The notes under the pieces are model-generated. The model did no database searches and had not been told where the DNA came from. It saw only the letters and a program-made list of their open reading frames with translations. Position numbers and translations under genes: made by a program. This document shows positions 47,760-59,449 of a stretch of DNA of 64,000 nucleotides, piece after piece. The first letter of the stretch is position 1; every line of letters starts with the position of its first letter. The stretch is from Hawksworthiomyces lignivorus (lineage: Eukaryota > Ascomycota > Sordariomycetes > Ophiostomatales > Ophiostomataceae). The stretch spans positions 32,807-96,806 of the forward strand of contig NTMA01000131.1 of assembly GCA_002917075.1 (NCBI GenBank), read 5' to 3'.

Positions 47760-49011
47760 GAGTTTGCCTCGGAGAGGGCGGCTAATGGAAAAGCCCTGTT
47801 TTACTTGGGAAGAGGAGGGGGGAGGTGGTTGGATCCGAAAATTTCTCGCTTTCGCACAGGCTGTGCGCTGAGAGAAAAGATAGAAATCCAAAGGAAAGAC
47901 GATTGTATGTGAAAAGAGGGAACTGGATCCGCCAAGCTCAAGACGAAGCGGCAGCGACGAAAGAGAAGCCTTTGAGGCCAAAGACGTCGCTCCTGCGAAC
48001 TAATGGCAGCAGGAAAAAGAGGCCAATTCCTCCCAGGTGTGCCTTGTCTGTTCGCCGGTTGAGGGCTCTGCGTGTTTGCTCGTTCGAGAGAAAAAGCGAG
48101 CGCAAAGACCGGCAACTGGCTGTGTCTGTATTTCACTTCTCTTTTCTTCCTTCCCAAGTATTCTTCTATGTTCCTGGCGTTGTTGTTGTTGGATCTTCTG
48201 ATGGGGGTGGCCTTTGGCGTCACCGCTTAGGCAGGGCGGCCAATGTGGCCAGCACGGAGAGGCAGAGGTCGGGTTTTCGTGGCGATCTGCACAAGAAAGA
48301 CAAGGCTGTTAGCAACTCCTGTGGTGGGCAGTAAAGCAGAAGAAGCAGAAGAATAGATCAGAGACGTCTGAATGGTTTTTGTTTGAATGTGCATTTGGGA
48401 GAGCAGTGGTAGGAAAAGGAGAGCAGGAAGTCTCTGGCAGGCTACTGTGGAGAAAAGGCGACCTGGGGGCCAGCCAAGGCCGCCACAAACAGCGACGCTG
48501 ATCGAGGCCGGGAAGACGAAGGAAAGTGAAAAAACACATGTGGATGCGATCGCATGCCATGAGATACTCAGAAAAACTTACCAGAAGCAGAAGATGATGG
48601 CGGTGGCGGCGTAGGCAGGGGAGAGTTGGGAGCCGATGGGCTTCTTGGCTGGGATTTTCTCAGCAAAAAATTGGGTGAAGCGAAGGACGAACAGGGCCTG
48701 CGAGGGTCGGTTCGGGACGGGTCAGTACGAGACGAGACGACAGAAAAAAGTGATGAGAGTAATCAGAGCGAAGGGCAGATGCATAGAGATGCAGACAAGA
48801 TGAAAAACGGGCTTACCTGTGCAGCTGGTGGTTGTCGAGAGAGGTCGGCGTTGGGAAGAGAGGAAGTTGGAATGGCCGTGAGGAGTTCGGGAAGAGAAGT
48901 GTGAGAGAGAGTGGGTGCGAGAGAGAAGGAGAAGGAAAGAACGCTTTGTTGGAGTGGGTTCCTCTTTTTCGCTCTTGCTTGTTCAGGCGGCCAGCTGGCA
49001 GTTCAGCGTCT

Positions 49012-49044
49012 GCACAGCGCCTGTACAGCGCCTGTACAGCGTCC
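49012..49044. repeat. Short 11-bp tandem repeat
   Basis: About three units of CAGCGCCTGTA follow one another; a related run of GCGCATTA-type words continues to about 49,110. Confidence 0.7.
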
Positions 49045-49494
49045 TACGGCACTGCAAGAGTACGCTCTAGGGAACACATTATAGCGCATTACAGCGCATC
49101 GTATCACATTACGGCGGATGCACGTCTGTGGGCCGAAATTGTATAGGGATTGCTTCAGTGGTGAGGCGCCTGTCTTGGTCGCTAGCCTATGCACCTTTAC
49201 AGCCTTGCAGCCCCTGCAGACAAGGGAGCGTGCGGACAGTGGGCAGATGCGTGGGTTGGCTCGCCGTTGTAGCCGGCGGCTAGAGCGCACGACTCACTCA
49301 GCAACACGCAACAAGTACTCTATCTAACTATAGCCAGCAGCAAAAAAAAAAAAAAACTCAGGCGGCCGCCACACACCACTTGACACATTTGGCCGAAACA
49401 GCAGACATGTCCAGCGTGGTGGATGGTTCAGATGCTGATGCGATGCCGATTGCTGTTTTCTTCTTTGGTGTTCGCGCTGCCACACGGCAGGGCC

Positions 49495-49560
49495 ACACAC
49501 ACAGTTCATACACATGCATAGTCGTACATACACATGCACACACATGCGCACACACAAAAA
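49495..49560. repeat. CA-rich alternating purine-pyrimidine tract
   Basis: The stretch is built of ACACAC, CATACACATG and GCACACACA words, an interrupted CA microsatellite. No gene overlaps it convincingly. Confidence 0.7.
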
Positions 49561-51025
49561 TACAGAGACCTGTGGCCCAATCCGTAGCTCTTCTATATTT
49601 GATGCCTTTTCAGGATGTGCATACGGAGACATTGCTCATTTTCTTTCAGCATTCCAGGGACCTGTGCTCTCATGACGACGGGGCTCTAGGCAGTCTAAGC
49701 CCAGAAGTGCCATCGGAGAGCGCACACACCAGCTCCGTATGGGTTTAGCGCAGTGGCGTTCCGTGTGCCGCCGATGGTCCGCGGGCTCCATGAGAAGAGC
49801 CAGCAAGAAAAAAGGAAAAATTCAAGACACTGAAGCGTCAAGTTCATGAGGCCTGGTCTGGAAAAGGACTTGGATGCCAAGATAGGAACTATTTTGTGCA
49901 GCTGTTTTCTTATTCTACAGAAATCAAGCTCGGGGAAAAAGAGAGACAGATGGCCCACGAACCGAATATGGCCATTGCTAAATGGGTTGTGTGTGGTCCG
50001 CGGCTGGCTGTCGGTCACATCCTATCGACGCAATAAGAAAAAAAGACCCCCCCAGCTGACCAGCTCCAGTAATGCGATAGCGCCGTCCTTCGTCTCACGG
50101 GGAGTGGGAGTCAGCCTGGCAGTTCCTGCTGTCTAAGGTTCCATGTGTGCATATATGCTTTAGGTCCTCTCGGCTCTCCGTAGCTCTGCGCGCATCTGCT
50201 CCTTTCGTCCAAGCTAAGCTGATCTCTCATCTTGCGATCGCAGAGGAGGACGGCTGCCACGGCGGTTTGATTCGTGCAGACATGGCAACGCTGGAAACAG
50301 CGGCCGGTCCCCATTTCTGGCCGGCCCACCCGGACGGTATCTGAACGAAGGTGTGGTTCACCTACAGATGCTCAGATGCACCTTGCACTTGGGGGCGGTC
50401 TCCTTGACTGGCGCTGCTATTTCCCTTTTTTTCTTTTTCTCTTTTTCCCTCAATTTTTGGCCTCGCTTTCAGGAAACGATCGCCCTCACAGTGGTGCGAC
50501 TAGGTGGATGTGTGCCATGGAGAGGGGGTAATGGAGGGGAGGGGAGGGAGGGGGGAAACAGTAGCCAGGAGGAGGAGAGTGACCAATGGCGCAAGGCAGA
50601 TGCGCCTGTTGATTTGACTGAACTAGGGACCCTATTTCTTCAAAGGCGACCAAAGAGAAACCCGCGAGAGGGCGAGAAACCAAGCCAAAACGAGCGACAA
50701 GGATTCTCTCTTTGGCAGCGCAGTTTTTGGCGCAACTCTGGGGGAGAGGGGGGGAAGGATTCGGTTCGGGAAAGGGGATATGAAAAGGGAGCTGCTGTGT
50801 AATTACGATTACGATTACGCCGCTTGTTTTTCTTCTCTAGGTTTCCTTTCTTTGTCGTCGTCAGCAAGAATGCGCCTACGCAAGAACGCTGCAGACAAGG
50901 CCCCGTCGATCTACGCTCGGCGAACGGAGAACAGGCTTCGGTGCGGAGTTCTGTCTCTGTGCTCTCTCTCTTTTGCCTGTGCCATGGGCACTCGACGTCT
51001 ACGGGCTACGAGGAATCTGCGTAGA

Positions 51026-51030
<5 letters not shown>

Positions 51031-51064
<34 letters not shown>
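51031..51064. repeat. Poly-A run of 34
   Basis: An uninterrupted run of 34 A residues. It has no adjacent recognised gene and no visible retroelement. Confidence 0.95.
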
Positions 51065-51066
<2 letters not shown>

Positions 51067-51958
51067 TTGAGTGTTCCTTGGCTTTGGGTGCGCGTGTGTC
51101 TTTGTTTCTTTGTCTCGCCTGGCCCATGTCTGGCTTGACTTTGCTTTTTACGACTTCCTTTGCGCACCGCACAGCCGCACAGTTCGTTTGCCTGTGGAAT
51201 CGGCACCGTACTCGCGCTCGCGACTCGCGCAGGCCGCCAGCGGCAAGGCGCATTGCCCACCGGGCCAGAAACAGAGCAAGATTAGCCAGGAAAACGTGTT
51301 TCATTGCTTGGGCAGCTGTTTCTGCGCTCAGCAGAGGAGCTAGGAAGCCAAGAAAGCAGCACCGCAATAAGAAGCAAAATGAAAAACATGCAAAGAGAAA
51401 GGCAGAGAGTACGTCCATGGAGAAACCCGCACGGGGTCGGCTGCGCGGACTCTGCAATTAGAAATAGCCTGGCCTCTCTCACTGTACTGTAGCATCCACA
51501 CGAAACAGCATGCAGCGGAACTTGCCTGGGACTGCAGCGTGGCGCAAGACCCGTTCGTCTTCTTTGGGACGTAGAGCCAGAAAATTACGGGGAACGCCTC
51601 GCCATTGGAAAAGAAGCGAAAGCCATACAGAAGCTGCACCAGCAGCACAAGCAGCACGAGCAGCGCAAGCAGAGCGGAATCAGCAGAAGCAATAAAAACA
51701 GAAACAGCAAAAATAAACAACAACAGCAAGAGGCGACGTGAGCGACTCAGACGAGCAGGCGAGCAGAGGACGTGAAAGCACCAGCGGTTGATTGGGGAGA
51801 GCGACGCGGCGGTCGCCCGCATGCGCTGGCAAAGTGGCCTGGCCCGTTTCAGGTGCGAGGCCGCCCTCGAATCAGAGCGGCCAAGAATTAGAGGGCGGAG
51901 ACGCACGCCAGAAAGAGAAAGCTAAAGGAGACCGCTAGAAAAAAAAAACAAGAGATAC

Positions 51959-52016
51959 GCAGCAGCAGCAGTAGCAGCAGCAGTGGCGGCGGCAGCAGTA
52001 CATTAGCAGCAGCAGC
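51959..52016. repeat. Interrupted (GCA)n triplet repeat
   Basis: Repeated GCA/GCG triplets with a few interruptions lie in a non-coding context. Confidence 0.8.
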
Positions 52017-55000
52017 TTTTTGCGCGCGAATTGTTTACAATTTCCCTCCCTGCTTCTCTCGTCGTGTGCCCCAAAACATCCAGATGCGACCAGAGATAAC
52101 GCCGGGTGAAAAGATGGATAGATAGAGAGAGATAGAAAGCAGAAGAAAAAGACGAAATTTGAACATGAAAAAGCACGCAGACCGCCGTCTGGGCTGGCAT
52201 GGCTTGGCTCTAAGCTAGGCGGACCACACAAAACTACCGTCGAAAATGCGCAGAGGAAAAATGGCATCGACCAGAACAGAGACTGTATCTGCAAGACGCA
52301 AGATTGTCCACTCACACCCCATTTCCCTACACACCCTGATGGGTTTGGCTGCGTTAGGGAGAAAGAAAAGAACTTGCGGGCAGGGTGCAAAAATGAGATA
52401 ACTGAACACGCCGTCACCGCCTTCTTTTTCTTTCTCTCTCGACTTGATGCTTTTGCACTTGATCTACGAGGAGCCGGTGCGACGTTTCTTTGCAGTAGGA
52501 GAGAGGAAAAGGGGAGGATCGCAGATGGGGACTGCCAGGGTCGCAATACATATCGTAGTATAGCCTTGGGATTCAACGTCGATCGGGGGGGTCGGTAAGA
52601 CTGGCACGCTTTCGGTCTTGTGTCTCTCTACGTATTACTACTTTGTGCTTCGCAAATTCGGCTTGCTTCGACGCAGCGCATTGCCTCATCGTATCTGCTC
52701 GCGTCGCGCAGCTATTAAATGCTCTCCCCTTCTCGTCTTCTTCCGAAGGGGAGAGAGAGTGCGAGTCCTGTTCTTCCTATCTTGTCTCCTCTTCGCTCGA
52801 GCCAACTCCGTCGCTTGCTTCGGCAAACACTTGAGACCGCGGGATGGAGGGGCGCCTCTTCTGCTTGCCTCGTACTTTTCTTGGAATTCCGGGTAATTAT
52901 TCTACGCATATATAATAAATGGGACAAGGTGGGAGCTGCCAGACGAGGGAGAAATGACGAAAAATAATCAAAAAAATAAAACAAAGCACTTGAAAAAAAA
53001 AGTCCACCTCGTTTAATCGCCACCGGCCCATTCCCCCCATTCCCTCCGCCTTGTTGTCCTCTGCTTATTTTGTGATTTGCGCGCACGCACCACGCACAAT
53101 AACGAGCCCATTTACGTACGACGTCGCGGGCGGCACTTGTGCCTCTCGTTGCATGTTCCTGCACTCTTGCTGAAACGGCGTCCACTCTGCTCTAGGCTCT
53201 TCACGCATATTGTCCGTCTGGTACGGTGGGCGGCTTTTTGTCCTCCTCCCCCCCTTGTCTCTCCCAATATACGACAGTACGGGTTCTATTTTGGCATACA
53301 TTGTCACCCTCATTTTTGCGGTCGGCGCAGGAGAGAGCCCTTTTTCTGCGAGCGAAATGAGAGACATAGTGCCGCTCTGTCTAGCATTGCGACGAAGTGG
53401 CGTGCGAATTCGACCCCGTGTCTGCGCCAGGAGAGAACGTCACGCCCCAGGGTCAAACTATAGCCTATTTTGTGCGCCGCAACCGTCGCCTCTCGTGTTT
53501 CTTGCGATCGCGCGGTCTTAGAGTGCTACTAATATGTGGCATCACAGTGCTGTGTGAGACAGACAGACACAGAGTTAGGTGGGAGACAGAAACAGGGTTG
53601 CGTTCTCTTTCCGGGCTGAGCTTATGATCGTAATCGCTACGTGGTTTGCGCACTGAGGCTGCGCCGCCTGTTTGGGATGACAGAAGGCGCCTGCCAAAAG
53701 CATTGGCTCTTACGGCGTATGCCCTATGGGAGGGAGGGAAGAGGGCTAGGGGAAGATAATTTGGCTGCTTCATGTGAGAATGCGCTGACGCTCTCACTGG
53801 CTCACAAAGATTGCAAAATGGTAAGAGAGAAAAATTAAAGGAATGCCACGCGCAATGCAGAAATGAGGGGGTGGTGGTTGATTATGCAGCCCCGAACCAT
53901 GAAGCTCTGCTTGGTAGCCTGTATTGTGCTGTCTTTTTCAATTTTCCCTAATTTTTTTTTTGCGCCGGGCCGCGACCAGCTGGCCACTCCAAAAGACCGC
54001 CTGTCGCAAACAATAAAGTATGACGCAAGAAAAGCTGCGACACCAGCAGGCTTCAAGCAAGGAAAAAAAAGCCAAAACTTTATTCAATCTATGGGGAAGG
54101 GTAGCATGACTGGATGATGCGCGCAGGAAACAAAACCCGTCTGGATTGCCCAACATGGGGGCGTGCGAGGCGCTCCTGTTTGATTCCTCTCCGATTGCGC
54201 GAAACCGTCGCAGAGTGGTACCTGTGCAAATCGCAAGATCCCGCGAGAAATGGGACGAGACAAAGGAAATGAAGTATGGAAAAAAAAGGGCCCACGGGGA
54301 GAGAAGGGGAACGCGAAAGCGCTTGCGCTGATGAGCGCAGGCAAAAGGGCGAAATTGAACGCAGCGAGACGTGGCCACTCAGATTCAGTCTCCTGGGCCG
54401 GCGTAGCCGCTCGGCTTCGAAGAAGCAAAAAAGCTGGCGAGAGCGAGAGAACAAAGCCATGCCCTTTTCTTATTACGAGACGAAACGTTGCAAAATCGGT
54501 GCATTCGCTGAATTTAGCAAATGCCGGAAAATAAAGTAGTCAAAATTATCCCACGTGACCGCGTGTCCATCTGGCGCTTTGCCGCCGGAACCCGAAGGTC
54601 TTGGCGCCGTTCCGGGCCGACGCGTGAAAATCAGCACAACCACATTTCGCACGCCGGTGATATTGGTATCAATCTTCTCGCGCATTTCTCGCGAAAACTT
54701 TGACCAATTCATTCAATTGATTTCAGGGTGTTTCGGTGCTCATTTTTCGAATATTTTGCAAATCGACTTCTTCTAGAAGACGCGACCTGGCTCGTGCAAT
54801 TCCTCAAGAGGGGGCGCAAAGAACCAGCCACGTTCAATATGTGGGGCATGCTAGTATTATTTAGGAATGGCGCACGTTGCGGAAGCTGGTACAAAGGTAC
54901 AATGGCGGAAGAAGTGAGAACGTCATCGGCACGGATTAATCCACATCGCCGTCGTAGCTAAAACAGGAAGGGCAGGGGAAAAGTGTGGATATGTTGGCCA

Positions 55001-55829
55001 TTTTTGGACTGTGTCGCACAGACCAACTGCTGAGCTCTTGCATGTAGCCGCTCTGGACCAATACAATTCGCGGACGGCCATCGTTCATAAACAAATGGAA
55101 AACAATGATACTGCCTGCTGGAGCTTACACGTGCACACAGGGGAAGAAGCACCCTGTAGATGGGGCCCTCGTAAGAAAGAGCAGCATTCTCGACATGGCC
55201 ATTCGTTCATGGACGACAATAAGCCAATAGCCTCTCAAAGACAATCCTCGGTTGCTGGCATTCTTTGCACTTTTTGCTTTATTTATTTGATTGTTTTTTT
55301 ATGCAGATTTTTTTTTTCGTGCCTCTCCCCCTCCTTCCATCCTTCACAACGTCGGGCTCCTCGTACCTGCCCTTGCTGCCCCCCCATCTCTCTCCCAACT
55401 GCCCGTATTAGTAGATTTCGTAACTGCGTAGATACTAACACGCGCATGCAGCTACTATAGTGCGCAGCCTGACGCCACGGCAACAGGAGACTCACACTAA
55501 AACATGTGCTTAGAGAGAAATAAATAATAAAATAAAAAAGTATCACAACAAACAACAAACGACGCTGTTGAGCACAAAAATAAGCCTCCATGCTCTTCTG
55601 CTGTCGACCTCTTTTTCTCTTTGTCGTTTTCGATTCCTCTGCCCTCTTCACAACCCAACTGGGTAGGCGCGACCCGCAGCAACACAACGTAAGTCCACAG
55701 TTCCTTCTTTTGTTTTGATTCTTGCCTCTTTTGCCCATATTCCCTTGTCAATTGCCCCAAGCTTCTCTACTTTATTTTAATTTTCACCATTGGCCTTACT
55801 ATCCCCTGCACGCTAAACCACAACAACAG

Positions 55830-56627
55830 TAGCCGCAATTTCTCTTCTCCTTTTCCCTTCCCATCGCCGTATCAACACCTCTGTGTCTCCTTGCTCTTCT
55901 TCCCTCTTCACCTTCCATCATTCTTCATCATTGACTTATTCCTTTGTTTTGGATCCAGTCTTGCTCTCCTCCTCCTCTTCGCCCTCCTCCACCGGTTGCT
56001 GTTGTTTCTGTTGTTGTTCTCCTCTTCCCTCTGCAGCACCTCCTCCACCTTCTTATTTGTTGTTTATCGTCATCTCCTGTCCTCTTACCTTCTCTCGCCT
56101 CTGCTTCATCTTTGTGTGTTCTCGCCCTTTTCTCTCGTCCAGCCTTTCTCCATGTCGTCTCGTCTTCTTACATCGCCTTAGCTTTTCTTGCAAAGCTTTT
56201 CGGTATTGTGATCGTGATATTCGCGGTCTCATAAAATACGACACAGCAGGATCAATCCCATCGTGAGAGAACTACAGCGAACGGGGGACGCGTTAACCGG
56301 CTGTCCTTGCATCTATTTCGGTTTTTGTGGAAGCTCTTTTTTTTTTTTTTTTTTTTTTTGGACGCGGGTCAATCTGTCCAAGTCAACGGCATTTTAATTC
56401 TTTACGTCCATTTCGTTAATTAGAAAGCATCACTTCGAACTTGACACCCCATAGCATCTTCACATCGGCCAGCTCTCTCACGCCAGGTTATCCAACATCT
56501 TTGAGCGTTACTCTCGCACAGCTGTTTACAGGCTCTACATCTTAGCTTGCAGCTTTGCACTGATCGGCATTACGAGAAACATCATTTGTCTGTTATTATC
56601 ACTGTTATTTATCTTGCCTACTCTAAG
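55830..56627 (+). promoter_or_regulatory. C/T-rich leader of the B-type cyclin with short upstream frames
   Basis: The region is dominated by C/T-rich sequence, the usual look of fungal promoters and 5' leaders, and leads to the cyclin ATG at 56628. Short upstream frames occur, for example a nine-codon one at 56152-56181. A run of 23 T residues lies at 56337-56359. Whether this part is transcribed, or carries leader introns, cannot be decided by eye. Confidence 0.5.
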
Positions 56628-59449
56628 ATGGATGCCAAGGTGAGTGTGCCTCTTCTGCTTTTTCTTCTTTCTCCCCTACCAAATTTCGCGTCCGCGTTTT
56701 CTTTCGCCTATTTTTTTTTTTTTTTTCCATTTCCATCCTGCTACATTCGAACGTATGACTCGGAGTCATAGCTGTTGCATTATCCATACCGTCCCTCTTT
56801 TTCTGCAAAGGTCGCTCCACAGCTCGCATATCGGGCACCAACTGCTAGCTGTGCAAAGTGGTCTGTCTGTAAATGTTCACGGTGGAGGCTTTCCTTTTTT
56901 GTTTGCAATTCCAAGGCGATTGTTACCTGCCATTACATCTTATCCTTTCCACTCCTTTAGGATATCAGCTAATGTGGTCTTCTGACGCGTCAGCCACCTC
57001 AACGCGCTTTCCGGCCGCTTTCCACGATCGGCCAAAGCAACAGCGAGAATGTGCCCCCTGCAATGTTCACGGCAACTCACCAGCGCCACAAGTCAGTGGG
57101 TGCTCCTATTCTGAAAGATGTCGGAGTTGCTGCACAGAAAATTCCTGCAAAACGGACCGCGTTCGGTGATGTCAGCAACGTCTCGAGATCCTTGGTCGAC
57201 CCAGCTCTATACAACTTTAAGTTCCAGTCTATTACGGACAAGGCAGTCTCAATTCCTGCGCCTTCTTCTCCGGCTGGCAAAGAGAATGCTGGCCAAGCAG
57301 CTTCCGCCGGCTTTCTAGCCCCGGCACAACGGCCTAAGAACAATATTCTTGCCCCTGTCTCTTCGTCGACGATCCCTGCTGTGCCCTCACAAAATGCTCT
57401 TTTCGTAGCCCGGGACCAGTCATCAGGTGTTCTTGCATCAGAAACAGAGGAGTCTCAGGCCGTGCCACAATACGTGGCTAAGACGCATGCCGGCGCTGCA
57501 CGGAAGCCAATGGTCGTGTTCAGCAGCGAAGTTGAATACGGCCAGGTGCCCGCCGTTCGTCATTCTGATGTTGCATCAATTATCAATGATCGTGTGGACG
57601 TCGATGGCTGGAGCAAACTGAAGAAGAGCCCACGCCACAGCAAGAGTCAGCCATGCCTAAAGAACGCAGGCTATCTCGAGCAGCAGCAGCAAAAGTCCCT
57701 TCTGCGTAGGACGCAGAGCCGTTACCTTCCGGTCGACCAACCAGCTGCTAAAAATCTTGTGGTTTTTGCGGATGAGAAGCCGAGCATGGTCGATGCAGCA
57801 AGCTTTCTCAGCGACGGAAATGTGCTTGCCGACACAGTTAACACTGTCGACGTCATTGAAAATCTTGACATCAACGACACCAGCAGCGCTCATGACGCGC
57901 CCTATGTTGATGCTGTTGAGGACTTCCACTCTCAGACCGTATTGCCAATGCCGGATGACACGGACACCAGCATTGGACAACTCCGCCAAGAGATCGAAGC
58001 TGCAGTCATTGGGCTAGAAGAACCGAAGCTGGCCTTCAAAGAAACAGTTCAATACCTGCCTGATGTGGAAGAACCGGTCGTCGACTACTTGTCCGACATA
58101 CCGGCGGCCATTGCGCCCAGCACTGTATCCGAGCCGGAGGAGCCATGGGACGACGATGCCGATTTCTATGATGACCAGGCGTACACAACCGCCCACTCAT
58201 TTAGGTCGCTCGGGGACAATACGACCGGCGGCCTCACTACCATCCTCATGCCTAAGATGACGGCTAAGATCCAGAACGAGCTGGATATCGCAAGAGCCAT
58301 TGTCGAGTCGTCGCTCAGCCCAGAAGACCTCGATGACGAGGCTTGGGACATTAGTATGGTCGCCGAGTATGGTGACGAGATCTACAATTACATGAAAGAC
58401 CTCGAGGTACGTTTTGCTGCCGCGTGTCACATTTTCTGATCTTTTTTCTTTTCTCTTTGTCGTCGCGTAGCCAAAACAGCGCGGGCTGACACTGGTTTAA
58501 TTATAGGCTAAGATGCTGCCCAACCCCCACTATATGGACATGCAAACCGAGATCCAGTGGTCGATGAGAGCAGTGTTGATGGAATGGCTGATTCAGGTGC
58601 ATGCCCGCTTCAATCTGCTACCAGAGACACTCTTCTTGACCGTCAACTATATCGACCGTTTTCTCTCGTCCAAGATCGTGTCGGTTGCGAAGCTGCAGCT
58701 TGTTGGGGCCACGGCCATTTTCATTGCCGCAAAATATGAAGAGATTATCTGTCCTTCAATACAAGAGATTGTCTATATGGTTGATGGCGGGTACACGACA
58801 GACGAAATCCTCAAGGCTGAGCGGTTTATGCTGAGCATGCTTGGCTTTGAACTTGGCTGGCCGGGTCCTATGAGCTTCCTTCGTCGCATTAGCAAGGCCG
58901 ACGACTATGACCTGGACACGCGGACACTGGCCAAGTATTTCCTCGAGGTGACCATTATGGACGAGCGCTTTGTCGCTTGCCCCCCTAGCTTCCTGGCTGC
59001 AGGCGCGCACTGCCTGGCACGTCTGATGCTGTATAAGGGCGATTGGGTGAGTGCTCTTTTATGCTCTGCCAGCCGCTGTCGCGTCTGGTGCTCATCCTAC
59101 TTCATGCGATGCATCTCAAGCTAACAAAGTAAAGTCTACGGCCCACACGCACTACTCAGGTTACACATGGAGTCAAGTGCGCCCATTGGCTAGCACGATC
59201 CTCCACTGCTGCCGGGACCCAAAGGCACACCATGCGGCTGTCCAAGAGAAATATGCCAGCAATAAATTCAAGAAGGCCTCGATCTATGTCGAAGATGAGA
59301 TTCGCCGCGGCTTCACGATGCCACCTCTACAACCGCAGCGCCACACCCGCCACCGCTTGTCATTTACAGATTCTGTATCTGAGAATGTCGACGCCGGCGC
59401 CCCTCTGCGCTCAAACCGCCTCGATCTTCTTATTCATACAGAAAGCTGA
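56628..59449 (+). CDS. B-type (G2/mitotic) cyclin
   Basis: This B-type cyclin activates the Cdc2/NimX kinase for entry into mitosis. It is related to yeast Clb, fission yeast Cdc13 and Aspergillus NimE; I do not fix which orthologue. Four exons give 759 residues: 56628-56639, 56994-58406, 58507-59046 and 59135-59449. The first exon is only ATG GAT GCC AAG, and it joins in phase 0 to PPQRAFRPLSTIGQ. The N-terminal regulatory half carries a destruction-box-like RTAFGDVSN (residues 58-66, Phe replacing Leu) and a KEN box (about 100-102). The cyclin box includes MRAVLMEWLIQVHARF, YIDRFLS, LQLVGATAIFIAAKYEE and SGYTWSQVRPLA. Third-position GC is lower than in the neighbouring large genes. The last intron ends a few bases after a CTAAC branch-like site. 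Confidence 0.94.

Larger units (their letters stand above)
47760..56627. other. Long gene-empty divergent region, 8.9 kb
   Basis: This region separates the start of the zinc-cluster gene (-) from that of the B-type cyclin (+). I found no frame with recognisable content on either strand. The left 1-1.2 kb probably contains the leader of the zinc-cluster gene. The right end (from about 55,830) is a C/T-rich leader of the cyclin, with short upstream reading frames. Between them are a poly-A run (51031-51064), trinucleotide and CA-rich repeats, and a poly-T run (56337-56359). Composition is not markedly AT-rich, so it does not look like a RIP-mutated transposon block. Confidence 0.5.
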
